A stretch of DNA of 9,875 bases from Ruminococcaceae bacterium UBA7030 (GTDB lineage Bacteria > Bacillota > Clostridia > Oscillospirales > Acutalibacteraceae). The stretch spans positions 1 through 9,875 of the forward strand of contig DLBD01000121.1 in NCBI GenBank assembly GCA_002494125.1. Direction: 5' to 3'. The notes beneath the pieces are model-generated. The model made no database searches. It was not told where the DNA came from and saw nothing but the letters and a program-made list of their open reading frames with translations. This document shows, piece after piece, positions 1-6,228 of this stretch (positions are counted from its first letter, which is position 1; every line of letters starts with the position of its first letter). A program made the translations under genes and the position numbers.

Positions 1-45
1 GGTAGAACAGTTGGTTCAGGCGTTGTTACATCTATCAACGAGTAA
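1..45 (+). CDS. tuf: Elongation factor Tu, C-terminal end (partial)
   Basis: Only the last 14 codons and the TAA stop are in the window. They read GRTVGSGVVTSINE, which is the conserved end of bacterial EF-Tu (domain 3, family consensus GRTVGSGVV-x-S-I). EF-Tu is the cytoplasmic GTPase that delivers aminoacyl-tRNA to the ribosome. The rest of the gene lies upstream of the window. A strong intrinsic terminator follows 13 bases after the stop, so tuf closes its operon here. The fragment is short, but the motif is distinctive; no other family I know ends this way. Confidence 0.93.
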   Translation, partial: GRTVGSGVVTSINE

Positions 46-58
46 TTAACTAAAACCC

Positions 59-92
59 AAGAGCAGTGCTTTGCACTGCTCTTTTTCTTTTT
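59..92 (+). terminator. Intrinsic terminator of the tuf operon
   Basis: A perfect inverted repeat, AAGAGCAGTGC (59-69) with GCACTGCTCTT (73-83), has a TTT loop. Its 3' arm runs into a T-rich tract interrupted by one C (82-92). The stem is 9 bp from GC to GC, or 11 bp if the flanking A-T pairs are counted. It sits 13 bases after the tuf stop. Confidence 0.93.
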
Positions 93-159
93 CAAAATTT
101 GTCACATTTTTCAATATACCTTCTCTTAATTAGTGTATTGAATTTTTGGAGGTATAAAT

Positions 160-525
160 ATGAAAAAGATTATCATTTGCATAACTATATTAGTTTTGTT
201 AATTGCTATTGCTTCTCCATATGCAGTCTATCGCATAAATGAATATAAAGATTACAAAACAATTCAGGCGCAAGTAATTGATCTTAATATCTTTATTGAA
301 GAAAATATAGAAGAAAATAAGGAGGATAGCATTAATTCACAAGAGGAGTTTTTAGAGCAGTATAAGGCGACTGAAGGATTTAGAAATGAAAAGAATGAAA
401 GAATTAATGATATCAGAGATAGTTTAGGAAAACATAATGCAAAGTTTTCAACATCCTATAAAATTGACTCGTCTGGTAGTTATTATTTTATAAACAGAAG
501 TCAGGTTTCAGTAGAAACAAATTAA
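160..525 (+). CDS. Small membrane-anchored protein of unknown function
   Basis: I do not recognise this 121-residue protein. Residues 3-23 are a hydrophobic segment after MKK. There is no lipobox cysteine, and a proline follows the only plausible Ala-Ser cleavage site, so an uncleaved N-terminal anchor with the rest outside the cell is more likely than a secreted protein. Residues 28-95 are highly charged (Glu/Lys/Asn-rich) and probably helical. Residues 96-121 are polar, with aromatic and Ser residues that could form a short strand region. Cysteine occurs only in the anchor. The start is supported by GGAGGT at 148-153, six bases before the ATG. I see no convincing promoter in 93-147, so the gene may depend on tuf read-through or a non-consensus promoter. 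Terminators lie on both sides, so it is a single-gene unit. Base use differs from its neighbours: bases 181-480 are about 29% G+C by hand count, against about 45% or more in sampled stretches of recD2, with many ATA, TTA and AGA codons. This suggests recent acquisition or fast evolution. Confidence 0.8.
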   Translation: MKKIIICITILVLLIAIASPYAVYRINEYKDYKTIQAQVIDLNIFIEENIEENKEDSINSQEEFLEQYKATEGFRNEKNERINDIRDSLGKHNAKFSTSYKIDSSGSYYFINRSQVSVETN

Positions 526-542
526 TAAAACTTTAATTATTG

Positions 543-569
543 GGGCGAACTTTGTTCGCCCGCTTTTTA
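543..569 (+). terminator. Intrinsic terminator after the small membrane protein gene
   Basis: GGGCGAAC (543-550) pairs perfectly with GTTCGCCC (554-561) around a TTT loop and is followed by GCTTTTTAT. It lies 17 bases after the stop at 525 and just upstream of the recD2 promoter, so it insulates recD2 from upstream transcription. No T-tract is present on the other strand, so it acts on plus-strand transcripts only. Confidence 0.9.
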
Positions 570-571
570 TA

Positions 572-600
572 TTGAACTATTTGTCCTTTTGTGTTAAAAT
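572..600 (+). promoter_or_regulatory. Sigma-A-type promoter of recD2 (extended -10)
   Basis: The -35 element TTGAAC (572-577) and the -10 element TAAAAT (595-600) are separated by exactly 17 bases. TG at 592-593 adds an extended -10 motif. The predicted transcription start is near 606-608, only about ten bases before the ATG at 617. The upstream TTG that would lengthen the recD2 reading frame is part of the -35 box, so it cannot be the translation start of this transcript. Confidence 0.75.
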
Positions 601-603
601 CAT

Positions 604-612
604 AAGCGGTGA
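604..612 (+). promoter_or_regulatory. Ribosome binding site that fixes the recD2 start
   Basis: AAGCGGTGA resembles AAGGAGGTGA with one position lost. It lies four bases before the ATG at 617, a short spacing. It selects that ATG over the TTG at 572, which has only the terminator hairpin upstream of it. If transcription starts at 606-608, part of this site is at the very 5' end of the mRNA. Confidence 0.65.
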
Positions 613-616
613 TTTT

Positions 617-2842
617 ATGGCAGAAGAGCTTGAAAACTTAACAGGCACCATAGAGGATATTACCTATATGAACGAGCAAAACGGCTACGCTGTAATCGAG
701 GTTTTAAGCGAGTCGGAATATGTTACCGTAGTAGGCGTTCTCGGTAATGTCATAATTGGTGAAGAGGCTGTTTTTCAGGGCGAGTGGACTATGCACCCGA
801 CCTTTGGAAGACAGTTTAAGGCTTTGCGCCTTCAAAGGACTCTTCCTGCCGATGCGTCGGGTATGCTTCGCTTTCTTGCAGGCGGAATTGTAAAAGGCGT
901 GCGAGAGGCAACAGCAGTAAAAATTGTTGAAAAATTCGGTGCCGACACGTTTAATGTTATTGAAAACGAGCCTGAACGTCTTGCTGAAATAAAGGGTATT
1001 TCGCGTTCAAAAGCGAAAAAAATAAGCCAGGATTTCAAGCTGCAGTTTGTTGCGCGAGATGTTATGAACGGACTTGCAGAGCTTGGACTCAGCCAGCAGG
1101 AAGCGTTTGAAGCTTATAATCTTTACAAAGGCGACGCACTGGAAATAATAAACGAAAACCCATACGCCTTTATTTCGGATGCAACGGGAATTACCTTTGA
1201 GCGCGCCGACGAAATTGCGGCGTCACTCAGTCAGCCGCCGCTTTTTGATTACAGATGCCAGGCGGGTGTCGTATATGTTGTTCGCCATAATCTTAATAAT
1301 GGTCATACCTGTATTCCGCGAAACAGTCTTATAAAGGTTGCAATGGACCTCCTTGACTGTGGTGAGGACGACGCGGAAATATCACTTGACAATGCAATAG
1401 ATGCCAAACAGCTTGTTCAGGAAGAGATTGACGGAAAATATTTTATATTCCTTCCGGAAATATACCGAGCAGAATCTACAATAGCCGAAAGAATACAGGT
1501 TATGCTCAATTTTCCTCCGCAGCAAAAGGAAATTTCAAGCGCAGAGATTTTTGCGTTTGAACAGGCTAATAATATTGAGTTTGACGAAAAACAGCGAAAG
1601 GCTATTGAAATTGCGGTAAACAAGGGAATTCTTATTCTAACCGGCGGCCCCGGTACCGGTAAAACAACAACCGTAAAAGGAATCATTACCCTGATGAAAA
1701 ACAGAGGCCTTGATGTTTCGCTTGCAGCGCCGACAGGAAGAGCTGCAAAGCGTATGTCGGAGCTTACAGGCTTTGAGGCAAAGACCATCCACAGACTCCT
1801 CGAGGTTGAATATCGTGAGGGTGCGACGGAGCCGGCATTTGTCCATAATTTAAGAAACCCGCTTGAGTGCGATGCAGTTATTGTCGATGAGCTTTCAATG
1901 GTTGACGTAACACTTTTTTCCGCACTTCTTGATGCGCTGCCTCTTTCCTGCAGACTTATTATGGTCGGCGATAAGGATCAGCTTCCTCCCGTTGGTGCCG
2001 GCAATGTTCTTGCAGACCTTATAAAAAGCGGTCTTATTGATGTTGTAAGCCTTGATAAGATTTTCCGTCAGGCGATGGAGAGTATGATTGTTTCCAATGC
2101 TCACAGGGTTGTTAAGGGCGAAATGCCTTATCTTGACAACTCAAATACCTTTTCCGATTTCTTTCTTCTTAAAGAGGATTCCAAGTTTTCTGCTCCAAGG
2201 AAGATAGTAAATCTTGTAACAAACCGGATTCCCGCTGGATACGGTTATGACAGTATGGCTGACATACAGGTGCTTTGTCCGAGCAGAAAGGGCGAGGTCG
2301 GAACGGAAAATCTTAATGCACTTTTACAGGAAAAACTCAATCCGCCGTCAAATGATAAAAATGAGCTTCGCTCACGCGGCTATATCCTGCGTGAAGGTGA
2401 TAAGGTTATGCAAATAAGGAATAACTATGATGTTCCGTGGTTCAGGTCTGACGAAAACGGAACGGGTGTTTTTAACGGTGATATAGGGATTCTTACGAAA
2501 ATTGACAAGGCAAACGATATTATTAACGTCCGCTTCGATGACCGTGAAGCGATGTATAGCATCGAAAATTCAAAGGAAATTGAGCTTGCATATGCTATGA
2601 CGGTTCATAAAAGTCAGGGCAGTGAGTTTGAGGCGGTAGTCCTCCCGACAATAGCGACGCCGCAAAAGCTTGCGTACAGAAATCTTTTTTATACCGCTGT
2701 GACAAGGGCTAAAAATCTTCTTATCATCGTCGGCAACGAAAGTTCAATTCGTGCTATGGTTGAAAATGACAAAAAGAGCAGGCGATATAGCGCGCTGATA
2801 CATTTCCTTCAAAAAACAGATGAAGACACCTTGACAATGTAA
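617..2842 (+). CDS. recD2: ATP-dependent RecD-like DNA helicase RecD2
   Basis: This is a 741-residue superfamily 1B helicase. RecD2 enzymes unwind DNA 5'-3' and act in recombination, mismatch repair and replication-fork maintenance in bacteria whose RecD is not part of RecBCD. The N-terminal region (about 1-85) is the OB-like domain with the family's LTGTIEDI opening and NGYAVIEV strand. Helix-hairpin-helix-type segments follow, including LAEIKGISRSKAKKI at about 122-136. The helicase core shows Walker A GGPGTGKT (343-350), Walker B DELSMVD (424-430), motif III GDKDQLPPVG (451-460), the C-terminal motif AMTVHKSQGSE (about 660-670) and motif VI YTAVTRA (692-698). All key catalytic residues are present. 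The length lies between those of the Deinococcus and Bacillus proteins (about 715 and 800 as I recall). The ATG at 617 is chosen because the -35 box covers the upstream TTG. No terminator follows, so read-through into the MreB-like gene 48 bases downstream is possible. Confidence 0.95.
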   Translation: MAEELENLTGTIEDITYMNEQNGYAVIEVLSESEYVTVVGVLGNVIIGEEAVFQGEWTMHPTFGRQFKALRLQRTLPADASGMLRFLAGGIVKGVREATAVKIVEKFGADTFNVIENEPERLAEIKGISRSKAKKISQDFKLQFVARDVMNGLAELGLSQQEAFEAYNLYKGDALEIINENPYAFISDATGITFERADEIAASLSQPPLFDYRCQAGVVYVVRHNLNNGHTCIPRNSLIKVAMDLLDCGEDDAEISLDNAIDAKQLVQEEIDGKYFIFLPEIYRAESTIAERIQVMLNFPPQQKEISSAEIFAFEQANNIEFDEKQRKAIEIAVNKGILILTGGPGTGKTTTVKGIITLMKNRGLDVSLAAPTGRAAKRMSELTGFEAKTIHRLLEVEYREGATEPAFVHNLRNPLECDAVIVDELSMVDVTLFSALLDALPLSCRLIMVGDKDQLPPVGAGNVLADLIKSGLIDVVSLDKIFRQAMESMIVSNAHRVVKGEMPYLDNSNTFSDFFLLKEDSKFSAPRKIVNLVTNRIPAGYGYDSMADIQVLCPSRKGEVGTENLNALLQEKLNPPSNDKNELRSRGYILREGDKVMQIRNNYDVPWFRSDENGTGVFNGDIGILTKIDKANDIINVRFDDREAMYSIENSKEIELAYAMTVHKSQGSEFEAVVLPTIATPQKLAYRNLFYTAVTRAKNLLIIVGNESSIRAMVENDKKSRRYSALIHFLQKTDEDTLTM

Positions 2843-2859
2843 AATAATTAAAGTAACAT
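2831..2859 (+). promoter_or_regulatory. Probable promoter of the MreB-like/ECF operon
   Basis: A consensus -35 TTGACA (2831-2836) lies in the last codons of recD2. Seventeen bases later, past the recD2 stop, is TAACAT (2854-2859), which matches four of six -10 positions. TATTAT at 2859-2864 is an alternative -10 but has a 22-base spacer. The predicted start is near 2866, about 25 bases before the MreB-like ATG. A perfect -35 arising inside codons could be chance, so the call is moderate. Confidence 0.5.
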
Positions 2860-2890
2860 ATTATCTATAAATATAAAAGGACTAATTTAT

Positions 2891-3919
2891 ATGTTTGGAT
2901 ATGACTTAGGCGTTGATATAGGCACGGGTACGGTTGTAATATCCGTTGTGGGTAAGGGCGTTGTGTTAAACGAGCCCACATATGTTGCCTATGATACGGA
3001 AAGTGAAAAAATACTATATGCAGGCAAAAGGGCATACTATCTGCAGGGAAGAGAGCCTAAAGGGGTTGAGGTTATTCAGCCCATCAGAAACGGTGTTGTC
3101 AGCAACTACTCGCTGGCTTGCGATATGCTTCGTTTCTTCTTTAACAGAGTGCTTCGCAAGACTGTTTTCAGACCAAGGGTTGTTGCATCGGTGCCGTCAA
3201 TAAATACTGATGTTGATAAAAGGATTATCATTTCAGTTCTTATTAATTCCGGCGCAAGGTCCGTCTGCCTTATTGAAGAGCCGTTGTGCGCAGCATTCGG
3301 CGCAGGAGTTGATCCGCTTGACCCGAGCGGTACTTTTGTTATAGATATCGGTGCAGGTACTGCCGATATGGCGGTTGTAAGTCAGGGCTCAATGAGTCAG
3401 ATAGAAACGCTTAATATTGCAGGCGATACCTTTGACAAAGCAATTCTCGACTTCCTTCAAAGTAAGTACGGACTTCTTATAGGACTCAGAACGGCTGAAG
3501 ATGTCAAGATTAATATCGGCTGTGCAATTCCTCGTCCACAACCAATGACTATGCAGGTTAAGGGAAGAAATGAAATTACGGGACTTCCTCAGACTATTGA
3601 AATTTCAAGCGAGGAAATATGCTATTGCATCAAGCCTTATATTGAAAAGATATGTGAAAGGGCAAAGGAGCTTTTTGAACGAACATCGCCGCAGCTTGTG
3701 TCTGACATAACAGATTCAGGTTTAATTCTGACCGGAGGAAGTTCACAGCTTTACGGACTTGATAAGCTTCTCAGCAATGCGCTTTCGATTGACGTAACCG
3801 TTATGCCAAGGCCTAATCTCTGTGTTTCAAAGGGTTGCGAGGAAGCGCTGAAAAAAATGCACATTCTCGACAGATATGGCTATACCTTTAAGACAAAGGA
3901 AGAGGTCAGAACAAGATAA
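2891..3919 (+). CDS. MreB-family actin-like rod shape-determining protein (divergent)
   Basis: This is a 342-residue bacterial actin homologue. MreB-family proteins polymerise with ATP into membrane-associated filaments that guide the elongation peptidoglycan machinery. Visible motifs are phosphate-1 DIGTGT (9-14), GKGVVLNEP (21-29), PRVVASVPS (95-103) with IEEPLCAAFGAG (128-139) holding the expected catalytic Glu, phosphate-2 DIGAGTAD (152-159), LLIGLRTAEDVKINIG (195-210), GLPQTIEISSEE (231-242) and adenosine-binding LTGGSSQLYG (280-289). Length and motif order are typical. It departs from the usual MreB phosphate-1 (DLGTANT) and the usual GGGT in phosphate-2, so it is probably a paralogue rather than the main MreB. 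The start has AAAAGGA at 2875-2881, nine bases upstream. It heads a plus-strand run, only 21 bases before ecfT, and mreC/mreD are absent from the window. Hsp70-type and FtsA-type ATPases are much poorer matches. I withhold a gene symbol because MreB, Mbl and MreBH cannot be separated by eye. Confidence 0.88.
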   Translation: MFGYDLGVDIGTGTVVISVVGKGVVLNEPTYVAYDTESEKILYAGKRAYYLQGREPKGVEVIQPIRNGVVSNYSLACDMLRFFFNRVLRKTVFRPRVVASVPSINTDVDKRIIISVLINSGARSVCLIEEPLCAAFGAGVDPLDPSGTFVIDIGAGTADMAVVSQGSMSQIETLNIAGDTFDKAILDFLQSKYGLLIGLRTAEDVKINIGCAIPRPQPMTMQVKGRNEITGLPQTIEISSEEICYCIKPYIEKICERAKELFERTSPQLVSDITDSGLILTGGSSQLYGLDKLLSNALSIDVTVMPRPNLCVSKGCEEALKKMHILDRYGYTFKTKEEVRTR

Positions 3920-3940
3920 ATATAATAACAGGAGGTTAAT

Positions 3941-4795
3941 ATGGATAGGTTTTCTAAATACAATCCAAAGGTTAATCTCCTGTTTTTTTTGCTTATTATT
4001 ATTCAAAGCTTAATGCTTTTTAATCCAATAATGCTTTTGGTAAGCCTTCTTGGTGCTTTTTGCTATAAACTTATTCTTAAGGGCAGCCAAGCGTTTCGTT
4101 ATTTCTTCTTATATACATTTCCGATTGTGATTTTTATTGCCCTGTTCAATATGCTTTTCGCCCATTACGGAGAGCATATATTATTTACAATACGAAACTT
4201 GCCATTTACAGCAGAAGCATTTTTATACGGCTTAACTCAGGGACTTACAGTCGGCTGCGTTATGCTTTGGTTTAGCTCGTATAATGATATAGTGTCGGGC
4301 GAAATGCTGTTGTCGGTATTCGGCTCGGCGCTTCCAAACACCTCAATGATTTTTTCAATGACGCTGACCTTTATACCCCGGCTTAAAAGAAATGCTGCAG
4401 AGATTAAAGATTCGAAAGCTCTTCTTTCAAACAAAAATAGTAGTATGAGTAGAAGTGTTGATAATCTTTCAACTCTTGTTATGATGACGCTTGAGGATAG
4501 TATTGAAGTTTCCGACTCTATGCGTGCAAGAGGATTTACCGGAAAGCGCACGCAGTACTCAAGGTATAAATTCAGATATACAGATTTACTCTTTCTTATA
4601 GCGGAAATATTGTTTTTTGCAATTATTTTAGTGCTTAAAATGAAAGGCGACGCAGCCTTTGAAATAAGCCATGAAATAAGAGTCGGTATGATTTCGCCGC
4701 TTCTTATTATTTCTTATATATCAATGTCTTTTCTACCTGTAATTGTTGATGTTTTGGAGGATGTTAAATGGAAATACTTAAAACAAAAAGCCTGA
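3941..4795 (+). CDS. ecfT: Energy-coupling factor transporter transmembrane protein EcfT
   Basis: This 284-residue membrane protein is the T (scaffold) component of an ECF importer. It couples ATP hydrolysis in the two EcfA domains to toppling of the S component. Hydrophobic segments are at about 11-27, 29-46, 52-73, 92-112, 213-233 and 250-270. The cytoplasmic coupling region lies at 145-212 and contains PRL (146-148) and the second coupling motif ARG (196-198) in the context LEDSIEVSDSMRARGF. The first ARG motif of classical EcfT is not seen; the corresponding stretch (about 155-163) reads IKDSKALLS. From memory, close relatives in Clostridia also lack it. AGGAGGTT at 3930-3937 precedes the ATG by three bases. 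The gene follows the MreB-like gene by 21 bases and overlaps the ATPase gene by 28 bases. Confidence 0.88.
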   Translation: MDRFSKYNPKVNLLFFLLIIIQSLMLFNPIMLLVSLLGAFCYKLILKGSQAFRYFFLYTFPIVIFIALFNMLFAHYGEHILFTIRNLPFTAEAFLYGLTQGLTVGCVMLWFSSYNDIVSGEMLLSVFGSALPNTSMIFSMTLTFIPRLKRNAAEIKDSKALLSNKNSSMSRSVDNLSTLVMMTLEDSIEVSDSMRARGFTGKRTQYSRYKFRYTDLLFLIAEILFFAIILVLKMKGDAAFEISHEIRVGMISPLLIISYISMSFLPVIVDVLEDVKWKYLKQKA

Positions 4796-6228
4796 CATTT
4801 TCATATCCGAATACACAGGTGAAGGCTCTTAACCGCGTTGACCTTTCAGTAAAAGCCGGTGAATTACTTCTTCTGATGGGTAAAAGCGGAAGCGGAAAAA
4901 CTACTCTTTTGCGCCTTATAAAAAAAGAGATTTCTCCCTTTGGAAACCTTGACGGTACTATTGAAATAAACGCAGGCGATGTTGCATTTGTCTCTCAAAA
5001 TGCCGAAAACACCTTTGTCAGTGAAACGGTAAGAGGCGAGCTTGCATTTGCACTTGAAAACAAATGTCTTAAAAGGGAAGAAATTGCTCTTAAAATCGGC
5101 GAAGCTGCGTCGTTTTTCAATATTACTCATTTGCTTGATAAAAAACTTTCAGACCTTTCCGGCGGCGAAAAATCAGCCGTAGCACTCGCATGTGCGATGA
5201 GCACAAATGCAAAACTTTTGCTTCTTGACGAGCCGCTCGCTCAGCTTGACCCAAGGTATGTTTCACAGTTTATATCCCTTATCAAAAGAGTTAATGACGA
5301 GCTTGGAACAACCGTTATTATCGCATCGCATATTAGTGAAGGACTAATTGATATGTGCGATAGGGCAGTAATTTTAGAAAACGGAAAAATAAAGTCGCAG
5401 GGCAGCGCATATGACATTGCAAAGCTTGATGACAATCTTATGTTTTATCCTGAGTTTACATCTCTTTTTGACGAAAGACCGCTTACGGTCAAAGAGGCTC
5501 TGCAATGTGAAAAATGTTTTTCACAAAAGGAAAAACAGAAGATGCTTTTGTCCGAAGATGATGCTGTAAAACTAAAAAATGTGTGTTTTTCTTACGGAAA
5601 AAACCTGCCTGATGTTTTTGATATGTTAAGCCTCAATGTTTCAAAAGGTGAAATACACAGCGTAATCGGAGCGAATGCAAGCGGTAAAACTACGCTTATT
5701 AAGCTTGTTGCAGGTATAAAAAAGCAGTATGCAGGCAAGGTTATAATAAACGGCAAATGCGCCTATGTTCCGCAAAATGTACGATATCTTTTTTCAAAGG
5801 ATAAGGTGAGCGAGGAGATAAGCGAAAAAAGCGCAAAAAAGTTTGGTCTTGACAAATACCTTGACCGTCATCCTTATGATTTAAGCTCGGGCGAACAACA
5901 ACTTTTAGCACTTGCAATAGTTAGCGAGCAGGGCTTTGATATACTCCTTCTTGACGAGCCGGCAAAATCTATAGATGCCGTTGGAAAGGCTCTTTTGAAA
6001 GACTACATCCTTTCTCAAAAAAATGAAGGCAAGACAATAATTATTGTTTCGCACGACCTTGATTTTTGCGGCGAAATTGCTGACAGGGTTTCATTTCTGA
6101 GTGACAGATGTGTTGCGCTTTCATCTGATAAATGGACTGTTTTTTCATCATTAAACCTTTATACGACACAGATAAGACGAATCACATCATATCTTACCGA
6201 TGCAGTTTGCAGGGAGGATTTGATATGA
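4768..6228 (+). CDS. Fused double ATPase of an ECF transporter (EcfA-EcfA' type)
   Basis: The 486 residues contain two complete ABC ATPase domains that power the ECF importer on the cytoplasmic face. Domain 1 has Walker A GKSGSGKTT (38-46), Q-loop Gln77 in QNAENTFVSETV (typical of EcfA), signature LSGGE (130-134), Walker B LLLLDEP (150-156) and switch His188. A linker spans about 225-265. Domain 2 has Walker A GANASGKTT (301-309), Q-loop Gln336, signature LSSGE (372-376), Walker B ILLLDEP (392-398) and switch His429. All catalytic residues are present in both halves, so both sites may be active. The tail (about 458-486), with SSLNLYTT and a terminal AVCREDLI, resembles a conserved end I recall in fused ATPases of this clade. 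GGAGG at 4756-4760, seven bases before the ATG, lies inside ecfT. The stop overlaps the S-component ATG as ATGA. Separate ecfA1/ecfA2 genes are the commoner arrangement; here one chain does both jobs. Confidence 0.92.
   Translation: MEILKTKSLTFSYPNTQVKALNRVDLSVKAGELLLLMGKSGSGKTTLLRLIKKEISPFGNLDGTIEINAGDVAFVSQNAENTFVSETVRGELAFALENKCLKREEIALKIGEAASFFNITHLLDKKLSDLSGGEKSAVALACAMSTNAKLLLLDEPLAQLDPRYVSQFISLIKRVNDELGTTVIIASHISEGLIDMCDRAVILENGKIKSQGSAYDIAKLDDNLMFYPEFTSLFDERPLTVKEALQCEKCFSQKEKQKMLLSEDDAVKLKNVCFSYGKNLPDVFDMLSLNVSKGEIHSVIGANASGKTTLIKLVAGIKKQYAGKVIINGKCAYVPQNVRYLFSKDKVSEEISEKSAKKFGLDKYLDRHPYDLSSGEQQLLALAIVSEQGFDILLLDEPAKSIDAVGKALLKDYILSQKNEGKTIIIVSHDLDFCGEIADRVSFLSDRCVALSSDKWTVFSSLNLYTTQIRRITSYLTDAVCREDLI
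6211..6217 (+). promoter_or_regulatory. Ribosome binding site that fixes the S-component start
   Basis: AGGGAGG lies seven bases before the ATG at 6225 and inside the end of the ATPase gene. It favours 6225 over an in-frame ATG at 6132, which has no Shine-Dalgarno sequence and would add 31 polar, non-conserved-looking residues before the first membrane helix. Confidence 0.85.

Noticed and set aside
100..110. TGTCACATTTT repeated at 9440-9450, a possible shared regulatory site
   Set aside because: An 11-base match within a ~10 kb window is expected several times by chance, the flanks differ, and only one copy is near a gene start.
572..616. N-terminal extension of RecD2 by 15 residues from a TTG start
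   Set aside because: The TTG is part of the -35 box of the recD2 promoter and has no ribosome binding site. The added residues precede the conserved LTGTIEDI opening of the family, while the ATG at 617 has a Shine-Dalgarno-like site.
1417..1788. Minus-strand open frames inside recD2, and similar ones inside the other long genes
   Set aside because: They lie opposite clearly conserved coding sequence, have no ribosome binding sites, and their products look like antisense shadows.
3920..3940. Riboswitch leader for the vitamin transporter
   Set aside because: The gap before ecfT is only 21 bases and the gap before the MreB-like gene is 48 bases; neither can hold a known vitamin riboswitch.
6132..6224. 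Upstream start for the S component at ATG 6132
   Set aside because: It has no Shine-Dalgarno and would overlap the ATPase gene by 97 bases with polar sequence. The ATG at 6225 has AGGGAGG at ideal spacing and begins directly with the first helix.
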